15,577 nucleotides of DNA from Alphaproteobacteria bacterium UBA2903 (GCA_002349565.1 DEDN01000023.1:1711-17287); one strand, 5' to 3'; counted from the stretch's first letter, positions 1 to 8,859 are shown. Numbers and translations are program-made. The notes: generated by a model from the sequence alone, not told the origin.

Positions 1-719
1 GGCGTAAAACGCACAACCAAGTCGATCAGTTTCGGATACGTCATCGTATTCGTCTGTTCGGTACGCGACAAAACCAAATGAACATGATTCGGATGCGGAA
101 CGATCAATTCGCGCGTATCTTCAATCGTAATCACGCGCTTGTGCGAATCCAAAATCGTCAAGAGGTTGTTCAAAAACGTTGTTTTACCTGTTGCCGTCGC
201 ACCGGAAACAAGGATGTGATCGCCGCGCTTGATGGACAGAATCAAACGTTCGTAAGGGTCTTCGGGGTTTTCGACTTCTTTCAGCTTGTTCAGCTTTTGC
301 AGACGTTCGCCCGCTTTCAGCCCGTAATCGCCCAGCCCGAATTTAACGTCGTCGGAATGGACGCGGACGCACATCGCGATGCCGCCCGTCAAGTCTTCGT
401 TGTCGTACATTACGTTTTTGCCCGCAATGCCCGTAAAACGGTGATCCCCCGGCAAAGTCGCGTACACGGCGGGCGACCCCGTTTCGGGGTCGAAAGGCAG
501 CTCAAAGGTGTTCGCAATGATGTGCATCAAGTCCATCAAATACGTTCTGGACAGGTTTTTATCCTGCTGACACGCCCACGGATGAGCGCGCCGTCCGCGC
601 AAACGCAGCCAGATTTCGTCGGGACGGTTAATGGCGACTTCTTCCACATTGTCCTGTTCGTACCAATAGGACAAATAGCGCAAAACCGACTTCAATACCT
701 GAAATGCGTCTGTTGACAT
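1..719 (-). CDS. virB11: VirB11-family T4SS ATPase, partial (3' end beyond window)
   Basis: Hexameric cytoplasmic ATPase that would power substrate transfer or assembly of the T4SS encoded upstream. Translating the minus strand from the ATG at 719 gives 239 residues before the window ends, so the C-terminal half is missing. The N-terminal part contains an EEVAINRPDEIW segment typical of the VirB11 N-terminal domain. A Walker A motif GATATGKTT lies at residues 173-181, and an ITIEDTREL segment followed by VPHPNHVHLV near residue 200 matches the VirB11 Asp box. These features fit VirB11 better than the PilT-like DotB of Dot/Icm systems. The Walker A has AT where GS is common, but the GxxxxGKT core is intact. 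The start is supported by an AAAGGAAAGGA ribosome site 8 bases upstream, and the spacer from the virB10 stop is 17 bp, so it is the next gene of the operon. Confidence 0.88.
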   Translation of the reverse strand, partial: MSTDAFQVLKSVLRYLSYWYEQDNVEEVAINRPDEIWLRLRGRRAHPWACQQDKNLSRTYLMDLMHIIANTFELPFDPETGSPAVYATLPGDHRFTGIAGKNVMYDNEDLTGGIAMCVRVHSDDVKFGLGDYGLKAGERLQKLNKLKEVENPEDPYERLILSIKRGDHILVSGATATGKTTFLNNLLTILDSHKRVITIEDTRELIVPHPNHVHLVLSRTEQTNTMTYPKLIDLVVRFT

Positions 720-736
720 AGCTGAATTCCTTTCCT

Positions 737-3700
737 TTAAAACAGTTCCGGAGCGGGATCTTCGTCCTTGACTTCTTCCGTTTGGGTTTGAACCGTTGTT
801 TTTCTGCGCTGGGTCGAAGCCGACGGATTGGGGGACGTCAGTCTTTGCTGCTGCTGAGGCTGCTGATAATATCCCGCCGGCGCGCCATAGTACCCTTGCG
901 GCGCATAATATCCCTGCGGCGGTGTCTGCGAAATCAGTCCGTTGGACTGCATTTGCGGCTGACCGTAGCTGTTATAGTAGATTTGCTGCTGCATTTGCGG
1001 GTTGTTCGGATCGGCGGGCGCAGATGTCAAACCGCCGTTTTGCGGGGTCGTGCCGACCGTATTGTCGGCGGCTGCCTGCTCTTTCATTTGCCGTTCTTTT
1101 TCGGTCCCCATGTCTTCGTTGACCAAACCGTCTTTTTCCAACAGGTTCACTTCGCCGTCTTCAACCTCGGAACGCAGCCACAAATCCGCGCCCGCAAAAA
1201 CGGTGATGCGCGTTCCCGCGGGAACAAAAGCGCGAACGGGAATTTTCGACGTCAGCTTGAAAATTTCGTCAAACATGGTTTGCATATCGTCCGAAAATTT
1301 CGTACGGGCATCCTGCGCCGCCTGCTGACGGTCGCTCAAAGCAATTTCGCCGTCATTGCCGACCTGCGGTTTGGAATTGGAAGACATCGCCCACAAAATC
1401 GCGGAAGACACCGTGCTTTGCAGCAAAGGCGTTCCGAATTTCTTGAGCAGCTGCATATCGACATAGCCGGAAACGCCCGCACGTCCCTGCGCGTCGCCGC
1501 TGGCTCCTTCCTCGAAGCCGAACGCCGCGCCGTCGGGACGAATCAAACGCGTCCATTGAATTTGCATTTTGACGGTGATTTCCTCTTTTCCGCCTTCCGC
1601 CTGCATAATTTCGCCAATCAGTCGGCTGCCCGCGGGAATGATGACTTTGCGTCCGTTTTCCGAATAAATATTGCGTTCGACCACCGCCGACGCGGGAACA
1701 TCCGTATTCAGCGAATCCAGCGACCGGGTCAAAACCGCGGGAATCGCTTTGTCCGCCAAAATCATATTGTCCATATTCACACGGTAGGTGGACACGTTCT
1801 TTTTAAAGCCGACACTCGTCCAGTTTTTGGATTTGCGCTGTTTGTTCATCAAATCCGTTTCGCTGTCCGTCCCCATGGCATTGCCCAGTCCGGGGCGAAT
1901 CATCTTACGGTATGCCATCTGCTTGGCGCGCAATTCTTTGATGCGCGCGGGATCGTAGCGTTCGCCTTTGCCCGTTCCGCCGCCCGCGCCCAGATTTTTT
2001 CCGCGATAACGGTAAGAGGTCGGGTCGAATTTGCCGAACACGGACACTTTGCCTTTGGCTTTGTCATCGCCGCCGATGATTTCACCGTCCAGACCGATGA
2101 CATTCCCGTCTTCGTCCAGATGACCGATAATTCTGCCGTCGTCAATGACCGTCCCGTCGGACAGCACCATGCCGATGCGCTTTCCGTCCTTGCCGAAAAC
2201 GAACCGCGGTTTTAGCTTGTCGCCGTTCATCGTCAGCTTGCCGCCAACCCATGTTCCGATGACATTGCCGTTTTCGTCAATGATTTCGCCGTTCGCGTTA
2301 ATCCGCCCCAACAAATTGCCGTTCAAATCGACAACGCGTCCGTCGGGTAGAATAATGCCGATAAGGTTGCCGTTTTCGTCGTAAATCGGCTCGCCTTCAA
2401 TGACGGATCCGATAACGTTGCCGTTCAAATCAACGACCGTCCCGTCAGGCAATACTCTGCCGATGATGTTGCCGTTCGCGTCGCGCACAAAGCCGTCTTC
2501 GCCCACAAAGCCCAAAAACTTTCCGTCGCGTCCGACGGCAATTCTGACATTGCCTTTTTTCTGCGCGGCGGCGGAAGCGGTTTTGCCGATGACGTTGCCG
2601 TTCATATCAACGACCGTCCCGTCGGGCAGCACTTTGCCGATGACATTGCCTTTCAAATCGCGCACCAGCCCGTCTTTGCCCGCAAAGCCGATGAGCTTGC
2701 CGTTCGCGTCGTAAACGGGCGTCCCCAGAATGTTGCCGTTCAAGTCGCGCGCAATGCCGTCTTTGCCCACAAAGCCAATCAAATTGCCGTCTTCGTCATA
2801 AAGCGGCGTTCCCAAAGTATGCCCGATGACGTTGCCGTCCATATCGACGACCGTCCCGTCGGGCTGCAGCTTTCCGATAACGTTGCCCTGCGCGTCGCGC
2901 ACCAAGCCGTCCGCGCCGACAAAACCGATAAGCTTGCCGTTTTCGTCAAACACGGGTTCGCCCAAGCCGACGTAGCCGATGGTATTGCCGTCCAGATCCA
3001 CGACGGAGCCGTCGGGCATCACGCGTCCGATGATGTTGCCGTTTGCATCGCGCACAAAACCGTCTTCATCGACATAGCCGATCAAATTTCCGTTTGCGTC
3101 GTAAACCGCTTTGCCGATCCACGCGTCGTCAATGACGTTCATCAGGGTGATTGAACACAAGTGGGTTCCCGCATTGCTCAAAGCCCTGCCGTCAGCCAGC
3201 AAACGCCCCAGAACTTCGGTGTTTTCGTCTACGATCGTGCCGTCGAAATGAACTTTGCCGACAACCTTGCCGTCTTTGTCCTTACATTCTTCGCCGACGG
3301 GAACGACACGCCCCAAAAACTTCCGTTCAGGCGTCAGCGCGCGCATTTTCGACGTAACAAAGCCTTTCGCCTTGCCGTCGTCGTCCACGACACCGCCTTT
3401 GGGCAGAACCGTGCCGACAATGCGCCCGTCGCGCCCGATAACGCGCCGTCCCGCGGGAACGGCAATCCCCAGTTCCGCACCGTCGGCGGATTTCAAAACG
3501 CCGTCGTTCATTTCGCCGACAGACATATCATTTTGAATCGATATGCCGTATTTTCCGCCGACGACACGGGCGACAATTTCGCCTTTTTTGTCAACGGCGT
3601 ATTTCATCATATCCGACACGCCGCTGATTTTTTTGTCTTTGCCGAAAACCGCGCCGTCCGCGCCGAAACAGCCCAAAGCCTTGCCGCCTGCGTCCAAAAC

Positions 3701-6700
3701 TTCGCCGTTCGGAACGACTTTGCCGAAGATTTTGCCGTCAAAGCCGATAACGGGACCTTTTTGAACAACCGTGCCGATGACTTTCGTGTTTTTATCGACA
3801 ACAACGCCATCAAAATCGACACAGCCCGTTTCCTTGCCGCGCGTCAAGCTCACTTTGCCGTCGCGACCGATCTCTCCGATAATGCGGCACGGATCGCCGA
3901 TGACGGAATCGGGACTGACCGCAATGCCGATTTGACGGTTTTCGGCGTCCAGCACCGCACGGTCGTAAGTAACAAAACCCAGTTCTTCACCGGCAAGGGA
4001 GCTGACTTTGCCGTCATCCCCCAAAGTCCCCAGCATGCGGCAGCTTTTCCCGACGGGAACGGCGTTGACCAGTCCGCGCCCGATTGTTTTCGCCGTCATA
4101 TCGGTAACGGAACCGTCAACCTGCATGGTTCCCTTTTCCGCTCCGCTTGAATCCCTGACGGCGCCGTCGGATGAAACCCTGCCCAGTACGCCGTTGTTGA
4201 AATCAATCGCCAAACCATCGCGCAAAATATAACCGACGACTGTTCCGTCCGAACTGACGACCATGCCGCCCGAACGGTAGCGCAAAGGCTTGCCGTCCGC
4301 CCCCAAAACGGGGTTTCCGTCTTCGTCAACGATAACGCCGTTCAAACCGACGTAACCGATGATTTTGCCGTCGGGTCCCAAAACGGGCATGCCGACGGGC
4401 AGCACTTCCCCGATGACTTTGCCGTCTTTGTCAACGACTTTGCCGTTCAAATCCGCCTGCCCGATCACGCGTCCGAACTCGTCGATAACCGTGCCGTCGG
4501 ACAAGACGACCCCCAAAATTTCGCCGTTCGGTCCGATGACCTGCTGCAGTCCGACAAAGATTTTACCGACAACCGTTCCCACACGGTCAACGACGTCGCC
4601 GCCCGGCATTTTCAAACGCCCCAGGAAACGGCTTTGCAGATTGACCGCCGTGCCGTCAGGCAGCAGCCGCCCGATGGGCTTGCTGGTTTTGATGTCCAAA
4701 ACCGTCGCCCCGCCGGGAATGATACCGCCCGTGACGATTTTATTGTCATTCCGAATATAAGTGCTGACCAGCGTTTTACCGACGAATTCCGACCCTTTCA
4801 GATTCAAAGCTTTGCCGATCGAATCGCCGCGGGCGTACAGGTCCGTCTTGGCATCGACGGCAAGCCCCGTCAGCATTTGCGCCGCTTTGAATTTATTGTC
4901 CGAATCGACGAACACGTTGTCGGGACGCAAACAGCCTACTTTTTCGCCCGCTTGGTTGATCAAAGCCCCCGTATCGTCCACCGACCCGACATAATTGCTG
5001 CGCGTGTCGATACCATGCTGAGCCATTGCCAGACGACCCATAAAGTTGTCTTTTTCATCGGTCAGCGAATCGTCCATGTGCAAATAGGCGACGCGTTTGA
5101 AATCCTTGTCGACGACGCGCCCGTCTTTCAAAATCCGTCCTATCGGTTCGCACGCGCTTTTCAAAGGCAAGCCCTGATACGGCGCGACGCGCGCAATCTT
5201 CTGTCCGTTCATATCGATAACGGAAGAATCGCCCAAAGTCTTGCCGACGGCGCCGCCCTGCGTGTTTTTGACCGAAGCGTCGGGCATCACCCAGCCGATC
5301 GTCCGCCCGTCGCGGTCCAAAACGCCGCCGTCAGGCGCGGAAACGCCCATCGGTTCACCCTTGTCTTCCGAAATTGCAACATATTCGGCATCCATGCAGG
5401 CGAACACTTTGCCGTTCTTGTCGATCACTTTGCCCGCGCCGTTGACCAGCCCCGTTACGCGTCCGTCAATCCCCAAAGAAGTGCGCGCTTCGGTGACGCG
5501 TCCCAAAACGACGTATTTGTCATCCAACACATTGCCGTTTGCCGCCAAGCAACCGACATATTCGCCTTTGGTGGTTTTCATCTGCCCTTCGATGTCGGCA
5601 AAGCCCAAAGTCGAACAGCCCGCCGCCAATCCGATATCCGCCCGCGCGATTGCGCCGCCGATAGTGCCGTCCGTTCTCAAAAACGTCTTGTCGGGCAGGA
5701 TGCGCCCTTTCATTTCGCCGTTTTGAACGACGGAGCCGTCAGGCATAACGCGCCCTTCAAATCCGCAGGATGTCCCGACGACGGTCCCGAACGGACGGGT
5801 CGCCGCAATCATTTCCTCGTTGTCGTTGACAATAAACGCATTGGGCAGCAGACATCCCAACGGTTCGTCTTTGAACGAAACGGGCTGACCGTCCGAATTG
5901 ACTTTTCCGATAATCTTGCCGTCCCAGTCCAGCAAAGCCCCCTCAAGCACATAGCTGCCGATGGGATTGTTGCTCATATCCAGCACCAGACGCGAAGCGG
6001 TCAGCCGACCGACTTGTCTGTTCGAAGACATCACGGAACCGTCCGTTGCAACGCGTCCCAAAGGCTTGCACCCCGGACCCATTGCCAAGCCTTCCTGAAT
6101 CACGCGTCCGATAGGCACGGCGTCCTTGTCCAGCACAATGCCGTTGGGCAAAACGCGTCCGACGATATTGCCGTCCACATCAACGACCGATCCGTCGGGC
6201 AGAACGATGCCCAGCACGCGTCCCAAATAATCGACAACCGTTCCCGAAGGCATCACCGAACCGATGATGTTGCCGTTCAGATCGACAATCGTTCCGTCAG
6301 GGTTCAAATAACCGATCAGGTTGCCGTTTTCGTCCAGCACGCGCCCGTCGGGCATCACGCGTCCGATGACGTTGCCGTCCTTGTCAACCGCCGTTCCCGT
6401 CCGAATCGCCATGCCGATGACGTTGCCGTTCAAATCGACGATCGTCCCGTCGGGCAAAGCGTAGCCGATCAGGTTGCCGTCTTTGTCAATCACGCGTCCG
6501 TCGGGCAAAATCGTGCCGATAATGCTGCCGTCGGGACCCAAAGCGACACGCACGCCTTCCGCGACGCCGATGATGTAGCCTTGATCGTCGACAACCGTTC
6601 CGTCGGGACGCAAAGTACCGATGCGCTTGCCGTCCAAACCGTACACAACGCCGTTTTCATCCGCGTAGCCGATGGGCTTGCCGTCGGGTCCCAGAATCAG

Positions 6701-7348
6701 CCGCCCTTTTTGCCGCAGCTGATCGGCAGTCGTCCCGCCGCCCGGCGCTTCGTCGCACACGCCGCAAAGGCTGGTGTCGATCGCCATGGCGGACACGGGA
6801 ACAAGCACCGTCTTGCCGATGGCGCCGACCGTTTCGTCACGCCATTTGATCGCCAAGTTCGATTGAATCGTCCGCGCGCTCTTCGGTTCCCATTTAACAA
6901 CGACCGTACAGGACAAATCCGGCGTCAGAACGTCGTTCGGTTTGCATTTGCTTTCCAGCTTGAAACCGTCTTCGGGATTGTTTTCAAACCCGATTTCCAT
7001 AATGCTGACGCGCCCCGACGACGGCGTAATCGTGATTGCGCCCTCGGCGGACGTTCCCAAAACAACTTGATCGAAACGCAAAGCTTCGGGCGTGATGTTC
7101 AGTTTGATGGAACTGGACGGTTCGTCGAAATTCGAAAAAGCGTCCGCTTCACCGCCCGTAATGTTTGTAAACGCGTCACTCTCGCTCCCGACGGTTACCT
7201 GCGCGTCTTCCTTTTGCTTTTCGCCGCCGCTCAACAAAATTATCAAGCCGATGAAAAAAGCCAGAAACGCGAAGATTCCAACCAGAAGCAGCGTCCGGTT
7301 GGATTTCTTCAGATATTTGTCCGATGAGCTGAGTAATTCTTCGTTCAT
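737..7348 (-). CDS. virB10: Giant VirB10/TrbI (DotG/IcmE/VirB10-family) T4SS core protein with long repeat array
   Basis: VirB10 spans the envelope and links the inner-membrane energy complex to the outer-membrane core of a T4SS. This copy is 2203 residues, against roughly 400 for a usual VirB10. Order of parts: short cytosolic N-terminus; one membrane helix at about residues 19-40; a beta-sandwich-like segment at about 80-190; about ninety 17-residue repeats at about 216-1760 (consensus IGxVxPDGxVVDxxGNx); then a TrbI/VirB10 domain at about 1860-2070. That domain shows IPAGSRLIGEI, QWTRLIRPDG, GDAQGRAGVSGYVD and a late VPAGTRITVFAGADLW. The last 100 or so residues are a Gln/Tyr/Pro-rich tail. 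I chose the ATG at 7348, which overlaps the virB9 stop as ATGA. The longer open frame to 7399 lies inside virB9 and its first 17 residues are not membrane- or signal-like. Architecture resembles Helicobacter CagY or Legionella DotG, but the C-terminal motifs are those of VirB10/TrbI. Confidence 0.92.
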   Translation of the reverse strand: MNEELLSSSDKYLKKSNRTLLLVGIFAFLAFFIGLIILLSGGEKQKEDAQVTVGSESDAFTNITGGEADAFSNFDEPSSSIKLNITPEALRFDQVVLGTSAEGAITITPSSGRVSIMEIGFENNPEDGFKLESKCKPNDVLTPDLSCTVVVKWEPKSARTIQSNLAIKWRDETVGAIGKTVLVPVSAMAIDTSLCGVCDEAPGGGTTADQLRQKGRLILGPDGKPIGYADENGVVYGLDGKRIGTLRPDGTVVDDQGYIIGVAEGVRVALGPDGSIIGTILPDGRVIDKDGNLIGYALPDGTIVDLNGNVIGMAIRTGTAVDKDGNVIGRVMPDGRVLDENGNLIGYLNPDGTIVDLNGNIIGSVMPSGTVVDYLGRVLGIVLPDGSVVDVDGNIVGRVLPNGIVLDKDAVPIGRVIQEGLAMGPGCKPLGRVATDGSVMSSNRQVGRLTASRLVLDMSNNPIGSYVLEGALLDWDGKIIGKVNSDGQPVSFKDEPLGCLLPNAFIVNDNEEMIAATRPFGTVVGTSCGFEGRVMPDGSVVQNGEMKGRILPDKTFLRTDGTIGGAIARADIGLAAGCSTLGFADIEGQMKTTKGEYVGCLAANGNVLDDKYVVLGRVTEARTSLGIDGRVTGLVNGAGKVIDKNGKVFACMDAEYVAISEDKGEPMGVSAPDGGVLDRDGRTIGWVMPDASVKNTQGGAVGKTLGDSSVIDMNGQKIARVAPYQGLPLKSACEPIGRILKDGRVVDKDFKRVAYLHMDDSLTDEKDNFMGRLAMAQHGIDTRSNYVGSVDDTGALINQAGEKVGCLRPDNVFVDSDNKFKAAQMLTGLAVDAKTDLYARGDSIGKALNLKGSEFVGKTLVSTYIRNDNKIVTGGIIPGGATVLDIKTSKPIGRLLPDGTAVNLQSRFLGRLKMPGGDVVDRVGTVVGKIFVGLQQVIGPNGEILGVVLSDGTVIDEFGRVIGQADLNGKVVDKDGKVIGEVLPVGMPVLGPDGKIIGYVGLNGVIVDEDGNPVLGADGKPLRYRSGGMVVSSDGTVVGYILRDGLAIDFNNGVLGRVSSDGAVRDSSGAEKGTMQVDGSVTDMTAKTIGRGLVNAVPVGKSCRMLGTLGDDGKVSSLAGEELGFVTYDRAVLDAENRQIGIAVSPDSVIGDPCRIIGEIGRDGKVSLTRGKETGCVDFDGVVVDKNTKVIGTVVQKGPVIGFDGKIFGKVVPNGEVLDAGGKALGCFGADGAVFGKDKKISGVSDMMKYAVDKKGEIVARVVGGKYGISIQNDMSVGEMNDGVLKSADGAELGIAVPAGRRVIGRDGRIVGTVLPKGGVVDDDGKAKGFVTSKMRALTPERKFLGRVVPVGEECKDKDGKVVGKVHFDGTIVDENTEVLGRLLADGRALSNAGTHLCSITLMNVIDDAWIGKAVYDANGNLIGYVDEDGFVRDANGNIIGRVMPDGSVVDLDGNTIGYVGLGEPVFDENGKLIGFVGADGLVRDAQGNVIGKLQPDGTVVDMDGNVIGHTLGTPLYDEDGNLIGFVGKDGIARDLNGNILGTPVYDANGKLIGFAGKDGLVRDLKGNVIGKVLPDGTVVDMNGNVIGKTASAAAQKKGNVRIAVGRDGKFLGFVGEDGFVRDANGNIIGRVLPDGTVVDLNGNVIGSVIEGEPIYDENGNLIGIILPDGRVVDLNGNLLGRINANGEIIDENGNVIGTWVGGKLTMNGDKLKPRFVFGKDGKRIGMVLSDGTVIDDGRIIGHLDEDGNVIGLDGEIIGGDDKAKGKVSVFGKFDPTSYRYRGKNLGAGGGTGKGERYDPARIKELRAKQMAYRKMIRPGLGNAMGTDSETDLMNKQRKSKNWTSVGFKKNVSTYRVNMDNMILADKAIPAVLTRSLDSLNTDVPASAVVERNIYSENGRKVIIPAGSRLIGEIMQAEGGKEEITVKMQIQWTRLIRPDGAAFGFEEGASGDAQGRAGVSGYVDMQLLKKFGTPLLQSTVSSAILWAMSSNSKPQVGNDGEIALSDRQQAAQDARTKFSDDMQTMFDEIFKLTSKIPVRAFVPAGTRITVFAGADLWLRSEVEDGEVNLLEKDGLVNEDMGTEKERQMKEQAAADNTVGTTPQNGGLTSAPADPNNPQMQQQIYYNSYGQPQMQSNGLISQTPPQGYYAPQGYYGAPAGYYQQPQQQQRLTSPNPSASTQRRKTTVQTQTEEVKDEDPAPELF
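2070..6700 (-). repeat. Coding tandem array of about ninety 51-bp units within virB10
   Basis: The encoded unit is 17 residues, 51 bp, with consensus IGxVxPDGxVVDxxGNx, and the register can be followed for several hundred residues at a time. Regular units fill about 6090-6700, 4190-4570 and 2070-3125. The intervals between them, about 4570-6090 and 3130-4140, hold strongly diverged units that keep only scattered Gly, Asp and hydrophobic positions and have acquired cysteines. At DNA level the regular units share strings such as TTGCCGTTCAAATCGACGA and CGTCCCGTCGGGCA many times. The pattern of alternating Gly-turns and hydrophobic pairs suggests an elongated beta-solenoid or beta-hairpin rod; this is inference. 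Unit count is an estimate from the length. Confidence 0.9.
2250..3106 (-). repeat. Higher-order ~150-bp repeat block inside the virB10 array
   Basis: In the C-terminal part of the array the 17-residue units are grouped into a larger unit of about 50 residues. It begins with VYDANGNLIG-like sequence, continues with FVGxDGLVRDxxGNVIG, then KVxPDGTVVDxxGNVIG, and ends with a short linker to a Pro. Five to six copies can be counted, including one that has lost a 17-residue unit and one with an altered linker rich in Ala and Lys. These copies are the most similar to each other of any in the gene, which suggests recent duplication or gene conversion here. Confidence 0.75.
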
Positions 7349-8859
7349 TGCGTCCGCACCACTATACAGGTGACACCGCGCCGACCCAGCTGTCCGCAAA
7401 GCTTGTCGCCGTCTTTAATCGATCCGACGGGTCCGATGCGCAGACGGAACAAATCCTTTGTTTCGCCCTCGGCAACGGCGTCAACCGAATAATACGGTTC
7501 GAAGTTTGCCAACAAATCTTTGTTTTTGCGGTAAATGTTATCCCACTTTTGTTCCAAAACGGAAATTTCGGCATCCGCGCCCAATTCAATGGCGATGGAT
7601 TCGACCGCCGCCCGACGGTAGCGGTTGGCAAACGAAGCCGACATCTGCGCGTTTCTGCCCGTCAAAGACAGATTGTCCGACATCTGTTGCTGCTGCATCC
7701 GCTGCATCATCGTTTGCTGCGCCATTTGTTGAGCCATTTGCGCGTTCATGACCGCGTTCGCCCCTTTCGGTTCGACCCCCGGCGTTTTCATCGGCGCAGG
7801 CGTGTATTTCGGCTGAACGGATTCCTCGTATTCAACCCAGTCCGTTCCGAACGCGGGATCTTTGCGAATCTTCAGGCACAAAACCCGCTGTCCGTTGCGC
7901 AGCACCAAATCGCCGATGCCTTCAACCACGATCAGCCGTCCGTTCGGTCCGCGCGTTCTGAAGCCGACGGGGACTTCACTGCCCTGCACCAGCAGGTTGA
8001 CAATCGGACGCTGAAGCATCGTCAGCGCTTTGGGACCCAAATCGATATAAGTGAAAATTTCGTCGCGCCACACACGTTCGGGGGCGATTTCCATGTCTTC
8101 GGGATTGGGAATGAAAACGTCGATATCGAATTTCAGTTTTTCGGGATCGACTTCCAAGTCTTCCAGCCACGAATTAAGCGGATCGAACGATTTTATCCTT
8201 TTTCCGTTCTTTCCCGCCGTTCCGCCGACGGCAGCGCCGCCAGCCGCCGCTCCGCCGCCGACCGCGCCAGAAGCGAAAGGCGTTTTTCCCGAATCGTCGG
8301 GAACGAATTTGGTGTCGTTGACAATGATATCGACAACGGCGTTCGTGATTCGGTCGGCGTTGAACGTTTCGCTGCGCAGATAGAAGACATAGCGGTTGCC
8401 CGATCTGCCGAAAACAATCATATTCGTGTCCATGCCGACCAGTTCGGGGTTGTTCGCAAACACCATCAGCCCGTTCGGCGCGACTTTCTGCGCCCCGAAA
8501 GCGCTTTCGTTGCCCAAAAACACATTGTCGATATATTCCCACGCGGGGAAATTGATCAAAGTGTGCATCCCTTCGCGAATACGCAAAGGCAGCACCAGAT
8601 CGGGCGACCAGAAATAGCGGGAATACCCCGGTTTGGACTGCCCTTCGCCCAAATGTTCCAGCGGCTTGTTCCATGCTTTTTGCTGCATGCCCAGCGACCA
8701 CAGATAAGGCATGTCGATTTCGGAATATTCCCCGTTGGACTGCTCAATGGCGGCGTCCATGGATTCTTGGGCGGCGGACTGCTGAGCCTGCGCGGAACCC
8801 GCAAAGGCGAATACCGTCAAAACAGCGGCGAACAAGCGGATTTTCAAATTATTTTGCAC
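7345..8859 (-). CDS. virB9: VirB9/TrbG-family (DotH/IcmK-like) T4SS outer-membrane core protein with C-terminal SPOR domain
   Basis: VirB9 forms the outer-membrane core ring with VirB7 and VirB10. The 504-residue product starts with a Sec signal peptide (hydrophobic core at residues 8-22, likely cleavage after AQA at 26). A VirB9 N-terminal domain covers about 85-180 (REGMHTLINFPAWEYI, DTNMIVFGRSGNRYVFYLRS). A Gly/Ala-rich linker at about 196-218 leads to the VirB9 C-terminal domain at about 245-335 (ERVWRDEIFTYIDLG, LIVVEGIGDLVLRNGQRV). A Met/Gln-rich linker at about 370-393 is followed by a SPOR-like domain at about 418-504, with FRLRIGPVGS and paired Cys488 and Cys498. Usual VirB9 proteins are under 300 residues and have no SPOR. 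The start is GTG, chosen because an AGAAGG site sits 6 bases before it and the signal peptide begins there. The stop overlaps the virB10 ATG. Confidence 0.88.
   Translation of the reverse strand: MQNNLKIRLFAAVLTVFAFAGSAQAQQSAAQESMDAAIEQSNGEYSEIDMPYLWSLGMQQKAWNKPLEHLGEGQSKPGYSRYFWSPDLVLPLRIREGMHTLINFPAWEYIDNVFLGNESAFGAQKVAPNGLMVFANNPELVGMDTNMIVFGRSGNRYVFYLRSETFNADRITNAVVDIIVNDTKFVPDDSGKTPFASGAVGGGAAAGGAAVGGTAGKNGKRIKSFDPLNSWLEDLEVDPEKLKFDIDVFIPNPEDMEIAPERVWRDEIFTYIDLGPKALTMLQRPIVNLLVQGSEVPVGFRTRGPNGRLIVVEGIGDLVLRNGQRVLCLKIRKDPAFGTDWVEYEESVQPKYTPAPMKTPGVEPKGANAVMNAQMAQQMAQQTMMQRMQQQQMSDNLSLTGRNAQMSASFANRYRRAAVESIAIELGADAEISVLEQKWDNIYRKNKDLLANFEPYYSVDAVAEGETKDLFRLRIGPVGSIKDGDKLCGQLGRRGVTCIVVRTQ

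Noticed and set aside
2070..6700. CRISPR-like array because of many regular short repeats
   Set aside because: Repeats are in frame with a single long coding sequence, degenerate at third positions and without unique spacers.
7349..7399. 17-residue upstream extension of VirB10
   Set aside because: It lies inside the virB9 end; starting at 7348 gives the ATGA overlap and puts the membrane helix where VirB10 proteins have it.
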